A DNA stretch of 64,000 bases from Maniola hyperantus (taxonomy: Eukaryota > Arthropoda > Insecta > Lepidoptera > Nymphalidae): positions 7,130,001 to 7,194,000 of the forward strand of contig NC_048555.1 in assembly GCF_902806685.2 (NCBI RefSeq), read 5' to 3'. Of this stretch, positions 32,204 through 43,879 are shown one piece after another. A program made the translations under genes and the position numbers. The notes under the pieces were generated by a model that was not told the DNA's origin, searched no databases, and saw only the letters and a program-made list of their open reading frames with translations. Position 1 is the first letter of the stretch; each line of letters starts with the position of its first letter.

Positions 32204-32305
32204 AAAAACTATCATCATCATCATCATCATCAACCGATAGATATGTCCACTGCTGGACATAGGTTTCTTGTAGGATTATATTACCGACCTGTGTGGTATA
32301 CCTAT
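32204..32305 (-). mobile_element. RTE-type LINE 3' tail
   Basis: The minus strand encodes the final residues ETYVQQWT typical of RTE-clade ORFs in Lepidoptera, then a (GAT)n tail (32212-32231 on the + strand as atcatc). It is flanked by diverged copies of a target sequence (aatttccataaaaact and aatttccacaaaaact), which suggests a target duplication of about 18-20 bp. Confidence 0.65.
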
Positions 32306-32329
32306 TGTTTCTAATGTAATTTCCACAAA

Positions 32330-32485
32330 AACTATTAGGCAATCGCATAAAGAATTTTGTCTTCGACATTCTGAAGTAAATGTGAAATGGTACAGAGTCA
32401 TTAAGAAGGCGAGGAAACAAAATGTGATATCCTTCTTGATAGCGTGACTTTGGTATGTCAGCAATCCATTTCTTCTTCTTTTTTA
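32330..32485 (-). pseudogene. Harbinger transposase N-terminal fragment 2
   Basis: The minus strand reads KKKKWIADIPKSRYQEGYHI, then LFPRLLNDSVPFHIYFRMSK and TKFFMRL. The W...R...G.Y..L...L..D...F..YFRMS pattern is the stretch that follows the Arg-rich segment in Harbinger transposases. It continues fragment 1 across the 475-bp inserted repeat. After about 32335 the homology fades into an RTE insertion. Confidence 0.65.
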
Positions 32486-32486
32486 G

Positions 32487-32534
32487 GGTTCCGTACCTCA
32501 AAAGGAAAAACGGAACTCTTATAGGATCACTTTG

Positions 32535-32610
<76 letters not shown>

Positions 32611-32962
32611 CTGTCAAGAAACCTACAGGGTAGGTACTTCCCGTTGACCTAGAATCATGAAATTTGGCAGGTAGGTAGATCTTATAGCTGACATTTGGGG
32701 AAAAATCTGAAAACCGTGAATTTAGGGTTAGATCACACAAAAAAAATTAAATTGTGGTCATGAACTAATATTTTAGATTAGTATTTTCAACTTTCGAAGT
32801 GAGTGACTATACCAAGTGGGGTATCATATGAAAGGTCTTCACCTGTACATTCTAAAACAGATTTTTATTTATTTTTATGCATCATAGTTTTTGAATTATC
32901 GAAATCATACGACTGTAGTACGGAACCCTCATTGCGCGAGCCTGACTCGCACTTGGCCGGTT
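32487..32962 (-). mobile_element. GTCT-microsatellite repeat inserted in Harbinger transposase
   Basis: A full copy of the lepidopteran repeat that reads (on the minus strand) CCGGCCAAGTGCGAGTCAGG ... GGTACGGAACCCT. It carries a long (TCTG)n tract at 32536-32615. It splits the Harbinger reading frame between RREK and KKWIAD, so it is younger than the Harbinger element. Confidence 0.8.
32536..32615 (+). repeat. (TCTG)n microsatellite
   Basis: About 19 units with one gtcc interruption, within the inserted family-M repeat. It is the longest tetranucleotide tract in the window and likely to vary in length. Confidence 0.95.
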
Positions 32963-32963
32963 T

Positions 32964-33036
32964 TTTCTCTTCGATAATTCGTTCTTCTTCTGCACAACAA
33001 AGAAATAATAATCAAATCCTCTTCACTGTCGCTCAT
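32964..33036 (-). pseudogene. Harbinger transposase N-terminal fragment 1
   Basis: The minus strand reads MSDSEEDLIIISLLCRRRTN and YRREK before running into an inserted repeat. An acidic SDSEEDLII start followed by a run of arginines is characteristic of the N-terminus of PIF/Harbinger transposases (HARBI1-like). It lies just inside the 5' terminal inverted repeat of the element. Confidence 0.65.
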
Positions 33037-33278
33037 CTTGCGACGTTGTTGCTCGTACGCGAACGGGTGTAGAAGTGACGCGCAAGTGACGCGAGCTGCC
33101 GCGTACTGCAGTTGTAGTGCGGTAGGCACCGTCGAGCGGCCTGAGGTGAAGCGTTCTGCAGTCGGACTGAAGCGCCGCGCCGCGCCGCTCAGGTGCGTAC
33201 GAACCTTAAGAGCTAGGTATAAGTTGCAGAAGGGTGATAGCGATGTTGAAGTCCTTGATTTTAAGGTCAACTGTGCCC

Positions 33279-33292
33279 CCCCCCCCCCGCAG
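33279..33292 (+). repeat. Poly(C) tract 1
   Basis: A run of about 13 C followed by gcagcctacgc. Its length is prone to sequencing error. Confidence 0.85.
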
Positions 33293-33609
33293 CCTACGCC
33301 CTACCTCTCAGCCGCCTCAGTGAAACCTATTATAGTTCCCGGCAGTTAAATAGTTGCGTCTACGGTGCAAGTGCGAGCTCGCACAGGTATTGTTCCACGC
33401 GCTCGTGTACTGTGTACGAATGTAGCACTCACACTAATGCAAATGGCAAACGCGGGGTGTGGTGCGGCTGGTGTGTTCTGCTCCCTCGCGTCGCGCACTC
33501 CACTGACGCCAAAAAAATGCTATTCCGACGCGATTCAACTTCAAGAACGACTATTTAATTAGCGCCGCCTATACCTTAACTATTACTACGTAAAGAAGCG
33601 ACACTCAAA

Positions 33610-33627
33610 CCCCCCCCCCCCCCCCCG
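33610..33627 (+). repeat. Poly(C) tract 2
   Basis: A run of about 17 C ending in gcaccc. Its length is uncertain. Confidence 0.85.
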
Positions 33628-33639
33628 CACCCACAAATT

Positions 33640-34780
33640 AATAATTAATCAATCTATCCGCAATGTCGATACGTTACTTAGCGACTCTGTTAACTGTCAA
33701 AAAAGACCATACAATTTTGGACAAATAGCAACGTTGCCTATCGACAGTTTACAGATAGGATTGATTAATTTCGGCCCTAAGAGCGACAAACAGATGCACT
33801 AAGTATTTAAACAAGTAGGTAGGTATTACAACTTCATTGGCAACCAATAAAATTGTACGTTGTTTTAAAACATGGAAACGATTTGTTTTCCAGTTGCGCC
33901 CACGCACCAATTAGTAACTGATTAACATCGTTGTTAGCCTTAAGTTATGAGATATTAGAAACGGTGTATTAGGTAAATTACTTATTAATATAGACCTCTA
34001 CGCGGCAACCGATAGCTGAGTGTAAAATTAATGGTTATTTATCGAGCATTATATTATTAATAAGTATTAAGTAGATACCTTTATCTCGTAAAGCGTTAAG
34101 TATAATATTATGGAGAATAATGAAATCCTTACACTTAGATTAGTTATATTATATAATTAACCTAATATACAACCTAGAAAAGAATTTAGGTATCTCAGAA
34201 ATGCAGGAATAACTATGTAAAATGCAAGTAAGTACCAACTGGCAAACTACTTGAAGACTCTCTTAATTGGTACGCAGTTTTGCAACTTTTTTACATAATA
34301 TTATAGATACCCTGCTGTGCGGTTTTTACCTAAGTATCACATATAATGAAATATTTGTTTTTTCCTAACATCCCACTTCACTTTTTAAAGACATACCTAT
34401 CGTACATCGCTATCTAGATCTGATACATGTCGTGGATACAAAATACATTTTAACAATAACAAAACAGGCTCAACCAGTTAATCATTAAGGCTGTAGTTCA
34501 CTCGATACTTTAGCATCAGCGATTGGTGATTTATACTCGTAATATTAATCACTTTTTGTTTTAATTAGTTCTTAGCTTCGATCCGCATACATTCAAAAGC
34601 CGGTCACAGCGGTTTAGCGGTGCAAAGAAAAAAACGATAATACCTACTTAGTACCTGCCATGAAAATTGAAAAACTCTCAAAATAGGTGAAAGAAGCATA
34701 CTTATATTTTTTACTTGTTAATTGTAGAGTAAACAATATAAAATAATATAAGTACGAGAATCAGTAGGTAGGTACCCTTA
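33640..34780. other. Nothing recognised
   Basis: Very AT-rich, no open frames of note and no repeat family identified. Confidence 0.45.
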
Positions 34781-34789
34781 TTAAAGGAC

Positions 34790-34935
34790 AAACCAACAAA
34801 CAAACACACTTTCGCATTTATAATAAAGACCTGGGAGAGTGATATAGGCTACTTTTTATCCCGGGAAATCAAAGAGTTCCCACGGGATTTTTAAGCCATC
34901 TAATTCCACGCGGACAAGTCGCGGGCATCAGCTAG
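34790..34935 (+). mobile_element. H1-type repeat, short
   Basis: aaccaacaaacaaacacact, tttttatcccgggaaatcaa and gtcgcgggcatcagctag. Confidence 0.65.
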
Positions 34936-35554
34936 TAATATAACAATGAGAACATTGACGTAGTCATGAAAACGCAACATTTTTACACCGCGATCAAGTT
35001 ATCAAGTTGTTGAAGCGCATAGGTACATTATGGATGAGAGTTAAAAATGGCTAATCACTGATGATAAAAGCATCGAGTGCGCTAAAGCCCTTATAACTAT
35101 TTTTAAGAATGTTTATAGAATGCCGTAAATAAATCGAATTCGCGTCCCAATTAACAGCAACATGTGTGCAACAATGCGAAACAGGCTGTCGTTCTCAAAT
35201 AACGATACAAAAAGCTGGGATTTTTTTCCCATCCAGCCAATCCAGCTATACAGCCAATCAAAGGATGTTCTCATTACTGGATAATACATAGCAATGAATT
35301 TGAAATTGAAATGTATTGAATCGTGTTCAGGGTAACTATTACTTTCGAAATAAAAAAGAGGACACATTTTAAATGACGATTCAGGTAGACTGATATTGAT
35401 TTTTAAATAAATCTTCTTTCGTAAATGAAAATAAATTTAAAATGTTCTAAAAATACCAAATACCAATACTTCTGATACAGGAGTAGTTCTCCTACTCCTA
35501 AGAAAGCTCTTACAAAAAAAACGTTCTGTAAATCTGATGCTCAAGACCAGGCTT

Positions 35555-35633
35555 TATTCCGAAAAATGAAAGAGTTCCCACGGGATTTCAAAAACCTAAA
35601 TACACGCAAACGAAGTCGCGGGCACCAGCTAGT
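35555..35633 (+). mobile_element. H1 3' fragment
   Basis: atgaaagagttcccacggga to cgcgggcaccagctag. Confidence 0.65.
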
Positions 35634-35846
35634 TAAATAGACATATTATGATTAAATCTTGTAAACACAAATTATTTTTATAAGAAAGTCGGAGATGCGT
35701 GACAGTAGCGTCTGATAATATCAGTCAAATTAATAGAGAAAATACTCTTTCTAAACCTCAAGTTATCGTTAATTCACTACTTGTGAAGGTCAGCTATTGG
35801 CAATTGCTCCGTATTAAAACTTATAACCTGTCAATAAAAGTGTAGG

Positions 35847-36032
35847 ACAGTACGCGGCAAAAATTATTTTCATCGACCTTTACAATGAGATTTCGGCTTT
35901 GTAGAGCGTTGTATCTGTCACTCACACCTATGTGATGTTTTGTCGATCTCAACGACAGAGACAATGCTCTACAAAACCGCTATCTCTTTCTAAAGGTCGA
36001 TGTACATTATTTTCTGTCGCGTACCTACTGTA
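35847..36032. mobile_element. Palindromic MITE family B, copy 4
   Basis: Ends acagtacgcggcaaaaatta and the inverted cattattttctgtcgcgtac. Full length, about 186 bp. Confidence 0.8.
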
Positions 36033-37385
36033 AAAACTCTGGGTTAAAACCGGGTACATGCCAGGACGTTGATATAATTTTTGATACCATGGACACCCTA
36101 CCCGCAACGCATAATGAAAGAGCAGCTGTGTGCCGGCGGCGGGCGACAAATTAATTGTAGCTAATGACAAGTCGGCGCTCTTGATCCGCAGTGTGCTTGT
36201 TAGTTCCTTCCATCGCCTGCTTATTAGCCTACCTAGTGCTCTCCAGTTCTCTCCAGTTGTGCAGTGTACAATTTGAATAGGAACGCGTCCTTCTATGAGT
36301 TCTATGAGTACGCTAGTCAAGTATAGGCATTGTACCTTTCACGGCTTTGGTAGCTCGTCTGCGTACTATGAATCTTGCGGTCGTATGTGATCTCCAATAC
36401 CAAGGATGGATGAAGCTTCAAAAGCTCACCTATTTACTACAAATTCGTAAAAAATCATCGACTAGTAGCTTGTGAGTTTGCTCAATTAGCTTAGGCCTTA
36501 GATGATAGCTTACTGTGGTACAAGCTGCCTCATAGCGATTAGCGAATGAGACAGAAGGCTATTTTCGTTGCGACGAGCCCAATGGATGGATATATGGATG
36601 TGTTCATGACAGATCTCGAAGCCTCCCAATAAGCGCTGAGGGTGGCCACCGAGGGGGTTTTAATGGGTAGAAATTGGGTATCTTTAGATTTCCCCCCGTT
36701 AACAAAAAAAATGGTACAATATGTTAATTCCGTCAATAATGATAGTGAGTTCGTAGGTAATTTATAGAACTAAGGAATTATGAATTTATGGATGTTAGGT
36801 ATAAGTTCTCCATTCGTCAAATGAGTCCACCATTTTTGATGAAATATTGATGGAGTAGAGAATTTTCTAGATATTTGTTAAGCAAAAATTAGTTATCGCA
36901 TTAGAAGGTAGGTAGGTTATCCTTCAGTCATAGCAGTGACTGTGACAAAACTGACAGTACGACTAAGGTTAGATTATCGTATAATGGACGCCATATGATG
37001 CCCATGGAACTACCATCCATCACACCGGTACTGCGACATAGAACGTCAACATTTATCTATGTAAAATTATAAGTGTCAGGTGAACTGTAATTGCAGACCG
37101 ACCGAGTAACGGTCTCCTCATTGGGAGCCTATCTAGTAGCATTTTACATCTTCATTATAAATGTTAACCGTTACCGAGACCCTAACATTGATCCAGTGAT
37201 CCATAACGAGGTACCGTGAACTAATAGTGATACGGACTTATTGCCTTGAGCTTGCAACTTTGTTTGCTTCAAGGAAGATGTCACAATACCTACTGGATAC
37301 ATTTTCAATTAGTATGAATTCAAAATTATACTCATCTTATTAACAGACTTGTGTATTCATACTGTAAAAATAAATATATTCTGTA
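36033..37385. other. Nothing recognised
   Basis: 36060-36330 is moderately GC-rich with a minus-strand open frame of about 100 codons that has no recognisable motif and no clear splice context. The remainder is AT-rich. Confidence 0.4.
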
Positions 37386-37389
37386 AGTA

Positions 37390-37591
37390 CTAGCTGATGC
37401 CCGCGACAACGTCCGCGTGGATTTAGTTTTTTAAATCCCGTGGGAACTCTTTGATTTTTCGGGATAAAAGTAGTCTATGTCCTTCCCCGGAATGTAAGCT
37501 ACTTCTATACCAATTTCATCAAAATCGGTTAAACTGTGGGGCCGTGGACAGACAGACAGACACACTTTCGCATTTATAATATTAGTATGGA
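37390..37591 (-). mobile_element. Helitron-like repeat H1, full length
   Basis: Minus-strand copy from tccatactaatattataaa to the CTAG end at 37390, flanked by A and T. Confidence 0.75.
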
Positions 37592-37645
37592 TTAAGTATG
37601 GATAAGATGTTGCCAAATCTAAACTTTTACATTTATAATATTATA

Positions 37646-37835
37646 ATAGCTTATTCCCGCAACTTCGTCCGCGTGGACTACACAAATTCCAAACCCCTAT
37701 TTTACCCCCTGAATTTTCAAAAATCTTTTCTAAGGGGATGCCTACGTACGTTATAATAGCTATCTGCATGACAAACATTCCGATCCGTCCAGTAGTTTGA
37801 GATGTGCGTTGCTAGATCAGTCAGTCAGTCAGATT
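37646..37835 (-). mobile_element. H2 repeat
   Basis: agcttattcccgcaacttcg, caaacccctattttaccccc and atcagtcagtcagtcag. Confidence 0.7.
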
Positions 37836-38355
37836 ACGTAACAGAGAGAACGCTATACCTACTAACTTTTTTCCGTGGATAGAGTATAGACGCATGTACT
37901 CGTTGTATCAATTAGGTCAACATTATACATAGGTTATCGTACAGGTACTTATTTTTAACATCATCTTAAAAGGCTCGGGCCCAGAACGTGAGTGCTCGAT
38001 CAGAATGGCTAAATGGTAAATTACATCGACAATTTCGCGTCATGCTGATCTTTGACTCGCCAGTCGCCACGTGCGCTGGCAGCACAATTAAAACAGGAGA
38101 TAAATCCTAATCTATTCTTATCCAAGGATTAAGCTTTTTGTTAGTCATCCATTGGGATATCGTGTGGATTTGTGTACAGTTAATTAGTTAAAATGCAGGC
38201 AATTTAGCTTACATTTTAATTTTAGGCCTACTATCATTACCCATTTCATTCAAAAATATTTAAATCCAAAAATAAGTTAGTACTGAAGTAAAGGAATGTA
38301 CTAAGTCTACTAAGTTATTTTTATTTATATTTTTGCGTTTCACTTTATTCCGATA

Positions 38356-38566
38356 CTAGCTGATGCCCGCGACTTCGTCCACGTGGATATAGGTTTTTAA
38401 AAATCCCGTGGGAACTCTTTTATATTCCGGTATAAAAAGTACTATGTTACTCTCCGTCCTTTCAACTATCTCTATGACGAAAATCAAGTCGATTGGTTGC
38501 TTAGTTAGGGCGTGAAGGAAGGACAAACAAACAAACACACTTTGGCATTTATAATATTAGCATAGA
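38356..38566 (-). mobile_element. Helitron-like repeat H1, full length
   Basis: CTAG end at 38356; start tctatgctaatattataaa at 38566; flanked by A and T. Confidence 0.7.
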
Positions 38567-38998
38567 TCTTGTTCATAGAGGCCTAACCTCTAGGATGGCA
38601 GTAGGTTCCTGTGGTAATACCTAGACCATACGTGATATTATAGGTTTCCTACCTAGGTTACTTCCTGTGTGCGTAATTTTTTCATCGTACCTTCTATGGA
38701 ATAAAGAAAAAAGTATTTAGGATAGATCTATAATCTATATCCTAAATTCCTAAAGGATCTATCGTAACTATTTATAATTATTTTTTGCCCTCTTCTTTGC
38801 AAGAACTAAAATTCTATTTTAAGTATTTCTCAGTAATCGTCTCCATTACGTATGAGAATCTTACACTCATACTTTATACACTTTATTGCAAAACTGTTAA
38901 GATAAAATAATGTTATTATATAAATACAGACGATAAAAGTTAATTGGATTTTCTAAGGGGGCATAATACTCTTATAGTTATTGATATTTTGATTCAAT

Positions 38999-39073
38999 AA
39001 CCATAGCGAGACTAGAAATGTTAGTAAGTAAAACATTTATTACTTGCTAACGATCGTTAAAGTCTCGCTTTAT
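38999..39073. repeat. Small inverted repeat
   Basis: agcgagactagaaatgttag against ctaacgatcgttaaagtctcgct; a hairpin of about 65 bp, possibly a mini-MITE. Confidence 0.5.
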
Positions 39074-39151
39074 TGTAGAGTTTACAAATTTACTGTTTTC
39101 TTGGGGCATACCAATCCTATAGCTAAACTACAAGATATTATTATATGTAAA

Positions 39152-39489
39152 CTAGCGACCCGCCCCGGCTTCGCATGGGTGCAATGTAAATACCAATCTG
39201 GTGTCCGTGAGGTCAGTTGAGTAGTCTTTGAGTTTATCCTACTTTTTTCTTATAATATTTGTTAATTATCGATGGAAGCTTGATTTCTTCCGTCATTTTG
39301 TTCAATTATCGTCATATTTCAACAAATCAACACAAACCAAAATTAAACTATATCTATAAACCTTCCTCTTGAATCACTCAATCTATTGGTGAAAACTGCA
39401 TTAAAATCCGTTGCGTAGTTTAAAAGATCTACGTGTTCATACATACATACAGACAGCGGGAGGCAACTTTATTTTATACTATGTAGAGA
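39152..39489 (-). mobile_element. Helitron-like repeat H4, full length
   Basis: The CTAG end reads ctagcgacccgccccggctt on the + strand. The 5' end on the minus strand is tctctacatagtataaaat. It is flanked by A and T. Confidence 0.65.
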
Positions 39490-39591
39490 TTATTCTATTA
39501 ATTGTTATATTAAGATTAAATCCAGGATCCTGTAACCGATCCATGATCGATTTAAAACCGTTCAGTAGCTATATGAAATTTTTTTCAGATG

Positions 39592-39937
39592 CTTAGCGAC
39601 TCGCCCCAAATTTGCACGGGTAGCTTGACCTCTCAAGCTATAACCACTATACCACCATTGTTTTTGGTACCTACTTTAAAGTAATTATTATTTATGCACG
39701 TACGCCACGGAATCTTTAAATGGGACGATTTTACCGTCTTAACGCTCTTTACTACTTATTTACAATCGCGCACTGGTTTGAGAAGAAGCCCACAACAAAC
39801 TCAGGCGAAGGTAAAACACTATAAGTATTATAAAAATTATAAATAGCTTACATTTAGTTTTTTGCTATCCTGTAACATTTTATTTCATGCAGTTACCTAG
39901 ACGGTTTTGTTCGCTAGCTCCTCATATTATGTAGTGA
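39592..39937 (-). mobile_element. Helitron-like repeat H4, diverged
   Basis: cttagcgactcgccccaaat; shares gtacgccacgg and atgggacgatt with the 54 kb copy; 5' end tcactacataatatgagg. Confidence 0.55.
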
Positions 39938-40104
39938 TAAAAATAAAATAAAATAAAAATAGTGATAAGTTTTATCCAACACTTTACGATATACTATCGA
40001 AAATTGATGCAAGCCGGTAACCGTCGTCAAATTAAAGGGAGTAATAATATTACGAGCTTAATGAAGGCGAAAGTGCTACAACAAAGTTACTTATAAAGAC
40101 AGAG

Positions 40105-40677
40105 CCAGTGCGTGCCAAACCTACGTTATTTTATAAAAGCTGAAAGTTTCTCTCTCTGTGTATTGTCCCCAACACAGGGAAGGACAATCAGCGACTATGA
40201 AGTTTGGATCATGGCTGCTTTGGGAGATAACAGATAATAAAGCTGTACGAAATCTTACGTCAAAGTATACAGCCAAATTTTTTAATATTTTCTTCGAAAT
40301 AGTATTAGAAATCACGTGATGCATTGCCAGACACTTACGGCGATTACGCACTGCACTTCCGTCATCCGTGAGAATACCAGCGATTATCTACGACATATTA
40401 TGTCATAAGCTCCCATACAAAAAAAAAGGAACGTATTTTCATGGACTCGGATCGGATGTGTGCGTAACTGCCGTTAGTGTCATGGCAACCACCTGCCAGA
40501 AGCCCTTATTTAAAAGTTTACGGGTAATACTTTGACGTAAGAATTTTTACACCTTTATTACCTGTTATCTCCCAAATCCACCAAAATCCAAACTCGCTGA
40601 TCGTTCCTCCTTGTATCGGGGACAATACGCAGAGAAACTTTCAGCTTTTATAAAATAACGAAGGTCTGGCACGCGCT
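40105..40677. mobile_element. Fold-back element with nested MITE
   Basis: Arms of about 110 bp: gcgtgccaaacctacgttat ... caatcagcga against tcgctgatcg ... ataacgaaggtctggcacgc. Between them lies a family-C MITE at 40343-40481. The arms differ by small indels, so the element is not recent. Confidence 0.8.
40343..40481. mobile_element. MITE family C, copy 2 (nested)
   Basis: Inverted ends of the gttacgcac type (gattacgcactgcacttc ... ggatgtgtgcgtaac) with inner gacatattatgtcataagct and aacgtattttcatgg. It matches the 28.4 kb copy. Confidence 0.65.
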
Positions 40678-40835
40678 TGATCTTAGTCCATAAAGAGTGG
40701 TTTAAAAAATAACATAAATTTTATACCGTTTTAACCGAGAGTTAAATTATTATCGTTAAAGTAGACAGATATTATGCCTTTTTAATAAGAAGGATAATAG
40801 TAGGTATCATAATATACTACGACCCTACTTGATGA

Positions 40836-41485
40836 AAAAAAAATAAAAACCGACTTCGTTACATAAACACTAAAAATTGAAAAATAATTTAATTTATTAC
40901 CGAATATATTATGTATACAAGAGTTATTATAGTTCCATAATAATACTTTTTGGTGCCGGTGCCAATTAGCTTTAGCTGCGCGAATCGTCTAGACTTCATA
41001 TTTTTATGAGACTCCACAATGGCACCTCATTAGCACCGACCCCAAAAAATATTATTATGGAACTATATTAACTCTTGTATACATAATATATGCGGTAATA
41101 AATTAAATTATTTTTAAATTTTTAGTGTTTATGTAACGAAGTCGGTTTTTATTTTTTTTGTAAAAAATTTTTATTTCACAATTTTTAGTGGCCCCATGGA
41201 ATTATGCTATGACTGGTTAAAAGTCTACTGTTTACTAAGCTATTACACTGATCGCGAGCAATTTACTCTTATCCGTTGAGGAGTTCCAGTATCTATCTTC
41301 GAAGATGTTCATCAGATCTTCACCAAATTGAAATGGGACCAACTTTGAAGTATACCCTTTCAAACAAAAAAAGAATTTTCAAAATCGGTCCAGGCGTTTT
41401 TGAGTAATCGGGGAACATACATAAAAAAAAAAAAAAGATTCCGACGAATTGAGAACCTCCTCCTTTTTTTGAAGTCGGTTAAAAA
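40836..41485. mobile_element. Repeat with a 120-bp-arm palindrome
   Basis: The ends are inverted (aaaaaccgacttcgttac at 40851 and tttgaagtcggttaaaaa at 41468). The left half (40849-41160) is itself a palindrome: arms of about 120 bp (aacactaaaaattgaaaaat ... gttccataataata) around a 70-bp centre. The right half carries motifs common in lepidopteran repeats (aaaatcggtccaggcgttttt, gaattgagaacctcctcctt). No coding sequence. Confidence 0.7.
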
Positions 41486-41814
41486 GAAGTTAATAGTTAC
41501 GTAATACGTGGTAATACTGAATTCTTATTTTATGGAAATCGAACAAATTAATAGATGTAGGGATGATTTATGCCAAAACGTGGTGGGCACGAGGCGTGCC
41601 ACGTACGAGGCGCGTACGAGGCACGGATTCAAAACATAAAGATCATTTAATATGAAGCAGTTTAGGCTTCACCGTGCCGTGCCGTGTCCGAGATGCGTGC
41701 GTCTCTCAGACTTGCACTTATCTTTCACGAAAGATATCTTTCACGAAATGTGTGCATAAATCCATGATTTCTGTTTGTTTTGGTACATTTGTTTTCTTTA
41801 CAGTGTTTGACAAA

Positions 41815-42072
41815 AAAACTGGCCAAGTGCGAGTCGGATTCGCTCACGAAGGGATCCGTACCATAGTACAAGAAATAACACTTTTTAATTTAATTTTCAT
41901 GGCGGACATTTAGAAATCTTTAGTATTCTTTAGAAATACACATTTTGTGAAAATTTCATGTCTCTACCTATTACGGTTCACGAGATACAGCACACTGACA
42001 GACACGGATGGACGGATGGACAGCGGAGTCTTAGTAATCCGGTCTCGGTGACACGTACGGAACCCTAAAAAG
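41815..42072 (+). mobile_element. Family M, second type
   Basis: actggccaagtgcgagtcgg to cacgtacggaaccctaaaaa, with cacgagatacagcacactga inside. Confidence 0.65.
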
Positions 42073-42412
42073 TACAAACCGGGGCATAAATAAACACTAA
42101 TAATTATAAACGAATTTCTGAAAATATCTGACACACCGAACCGATATTTTACGAAAACTCCGCCTTCAGTTCTTTGTGTTATTTACGAACAACAAACAAA
42201 AACAAACAAAAACGTGTTTGTTTGTGGGTCATTGACTTCATTAGATTGACGCGCTGCCTGTAAACTCTCAAATAAATTGTAATCGCTAAATTAATCTAAA
42301 TGAATCCAATTATTGCATTGTCCGAAAGAATTTAAATGCATAGGTACAGCAATCAACAAAAATATTGGTCAATACATTAAATCTAATCTACTGGTATCTA
42401 TAGTTAGACGGT

Positions 42413-42550
42413 TAGAGTTCCGTACCTCAAAAGGAAAACGGAACCCTTATAGGATCACTTTGTTGTCTGTCTGTCTGTCGGTCTGTCAAGAAACCTATAG
42501 AGTACATCCCGTTGACCTAAAATCATGAAACTTGGAAGGTAGGTAGGTCT
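42413..42550 (-). mobile_element. Family M truncated repeat
   Basis: gttccgtacctcaaaaggaa, (GTCT)n and ttgacctaaaatcatgaaac; ends at about 42550. Confidence 0.65.
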
Positions 42551-42629
42551 TATATTTTTTTAAAATTATAGCCAGATAATTATATTATAGGCTGGCTCAT
42601 GATGCAGCCTAAGGTGGAACGCGCCTGCC

Positions 42630-42776
42630 TATAGTACGCGACAGGTTGAGATAGCAATCGGGGAGGTAACGCCCCGCACAGCCTCCGCGCGTGCGGGTGA
42701 GCACGGGTGACGTGCGAGTGTGCGGGTAGTCTCCCCGTCTCACACCCCGATTGCCATCTCAAGCTGTCGCGGACTT
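42630..42776. mobile_element. Palindromic MITE family A, copy 3
   Basis: Ends tacgcgacaggttgagatag and the inverted catctcaagctgtcgcgg, core cgccccgcacagc / gtgcgggtag. It is the most symmetrical of the three copies. Confidence 0.8.
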
Positions 42777-42778
42777 GC

Positions 42779-43083
42779 TAGTCACCATCATCAGTAACCT
42801 AAAGTTGGCCCACTGCTGAACACAGGTCTACTCTCAGAATGAGACGGGTTTAGACCGGGTCCACCACGCTGGCCAAGTGCGGATTGGCAGACTTCACACA
42901 CCTTTGAGAATTTTGTGAATAACTCTCTGGCATGCAAATTTCCTCACGATGCAGATGAAGGATCTTTAAAAATTGCTCAAAATGCACGTAACTTCGAAAA
43001 GTTAGAGGTGCGTGTCCACGATCGTACCCCGGACCCCTCGAATAGCACTGACGTCCTAACCACTAGGCGATCACCGCTTCATC
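42779..43083 (-). mobile_element. SINE S1, full length
   Basis: Same structure as the 9 kb copy; the A box region is tcgcctagtggttaggacg and the B box is mutated (gggtacgatcgtgg). Confidence 0.75.
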
Positions 43084-43676
43084 TAGTAAGAGCCTAAAAC
43101 AGTCATATTGCTGAGTTTGAGGTATGGTAACTTAACAAAATTTCATCACTGAAAATTAATTGCATCACTGATCTCAATCAATCCACGTTATTTCTATTTA
43201 AATCTATCTATCTATTTATTAGACTCTATAATTCACTTAAGTACTGATTGACTATCAAATTATTGACTAGATGTTGTATGGCAAATATCTGGAGATAAGG
43301 AAACCTTATCATTACAGTCGCTCAGATTACCGGCTAGTTAAATCAACAGTCAGATACTATTTTGATTACCTCAATATAATTAACTTTGAATTTGTAACTC
43401 GTTCGAGGAAGCAAAATCGAGATTCGTGCAACCAATCAGGCAAAAATACAGGCTAGATTATGTTGTACCTACTCCCTATTATTATTGTAATTTTATATTA
43501 CTGTTTATTAATAAATACTTCACGGATCCAATTTCACTAGCAGAAACTTGATCTTTTAATTGATTCTTTTGAACCTATGTCTAGTCTATAAAAGAATGTT
43601 CTACCAATTAAATTGCTCCTTTAGTTTACTCAGGCCTCTTTGCATGATATTTTTATTTTACAGTTCAAAAAAGTAA

Positions 43677-43852
43677 GAGTTAGCGCGCACCACGGTAACT
43701 TTCCGTACGTTTTCCCCCCAAAATCTGTGAACTGTAGAACTGCATTGAAGTGCGCGCACTGCAGAATTATATCCGCACCGGATTTTGATAGATTAAAATT
43801 AAAATTTGCGGATTTTTAAACGCACCGCAATTCTAGTGGTGCGCGCTAGCTC
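43677..43852. mobile_element. MITE, about 176 bp
   Basis: Ends AGAGTTAGCGCGCACCAC and the inverted GTGGTGCGCGCTAGCTCT. The interior has tgcgcgcactgcag and gtgcggttt-type motifs. Target duplication not resolved. Confidence 0.75.
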
Positions 43853-43879
43853 TCAGGGAATTATGTTATATATAGTTAA

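Larger units (their letters stand above)
30686..33206 (-). mobile_element. Decayed PIF/Harbinger element with nested insertions
   Basis: The ends are inverted repeats beginning AGGTTCGTACGC and running into CTGAGCGGCGCGGCGCGGCG. They are flanked by TAA on both sides (30683-30685 and 33207-33209), matching the TWA target duplication of PIF/Harbinger. The 3' part (30702-30935) repeats a GC-rich GCGGCGCGGCGCGGCGCTTC motif three times. A transposase N-terminus reads on the minus strand at about 32964-33036 and continues at about 32330-32485, split by an inserted repeat. No catalytic domain remains: the middle is occupied by Helitron-like repeats and an RTE tail. Confidence 0.75.

Noticed and set aside
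33346..33559. Possible piggyBac-type MITE (TTAA at both sides, atagtYg ends)
   Set aside because: The inverted match is only about 9-11 bp and does not start with the CCY typical of piggyBac; likely chance in AT-rich sequence.
35949..36320. Minus-strand open frame of 123 codons
   Set aside because: Its end lies in a family-B MITE and the rest has no motif or splice context; not supported as a gene.
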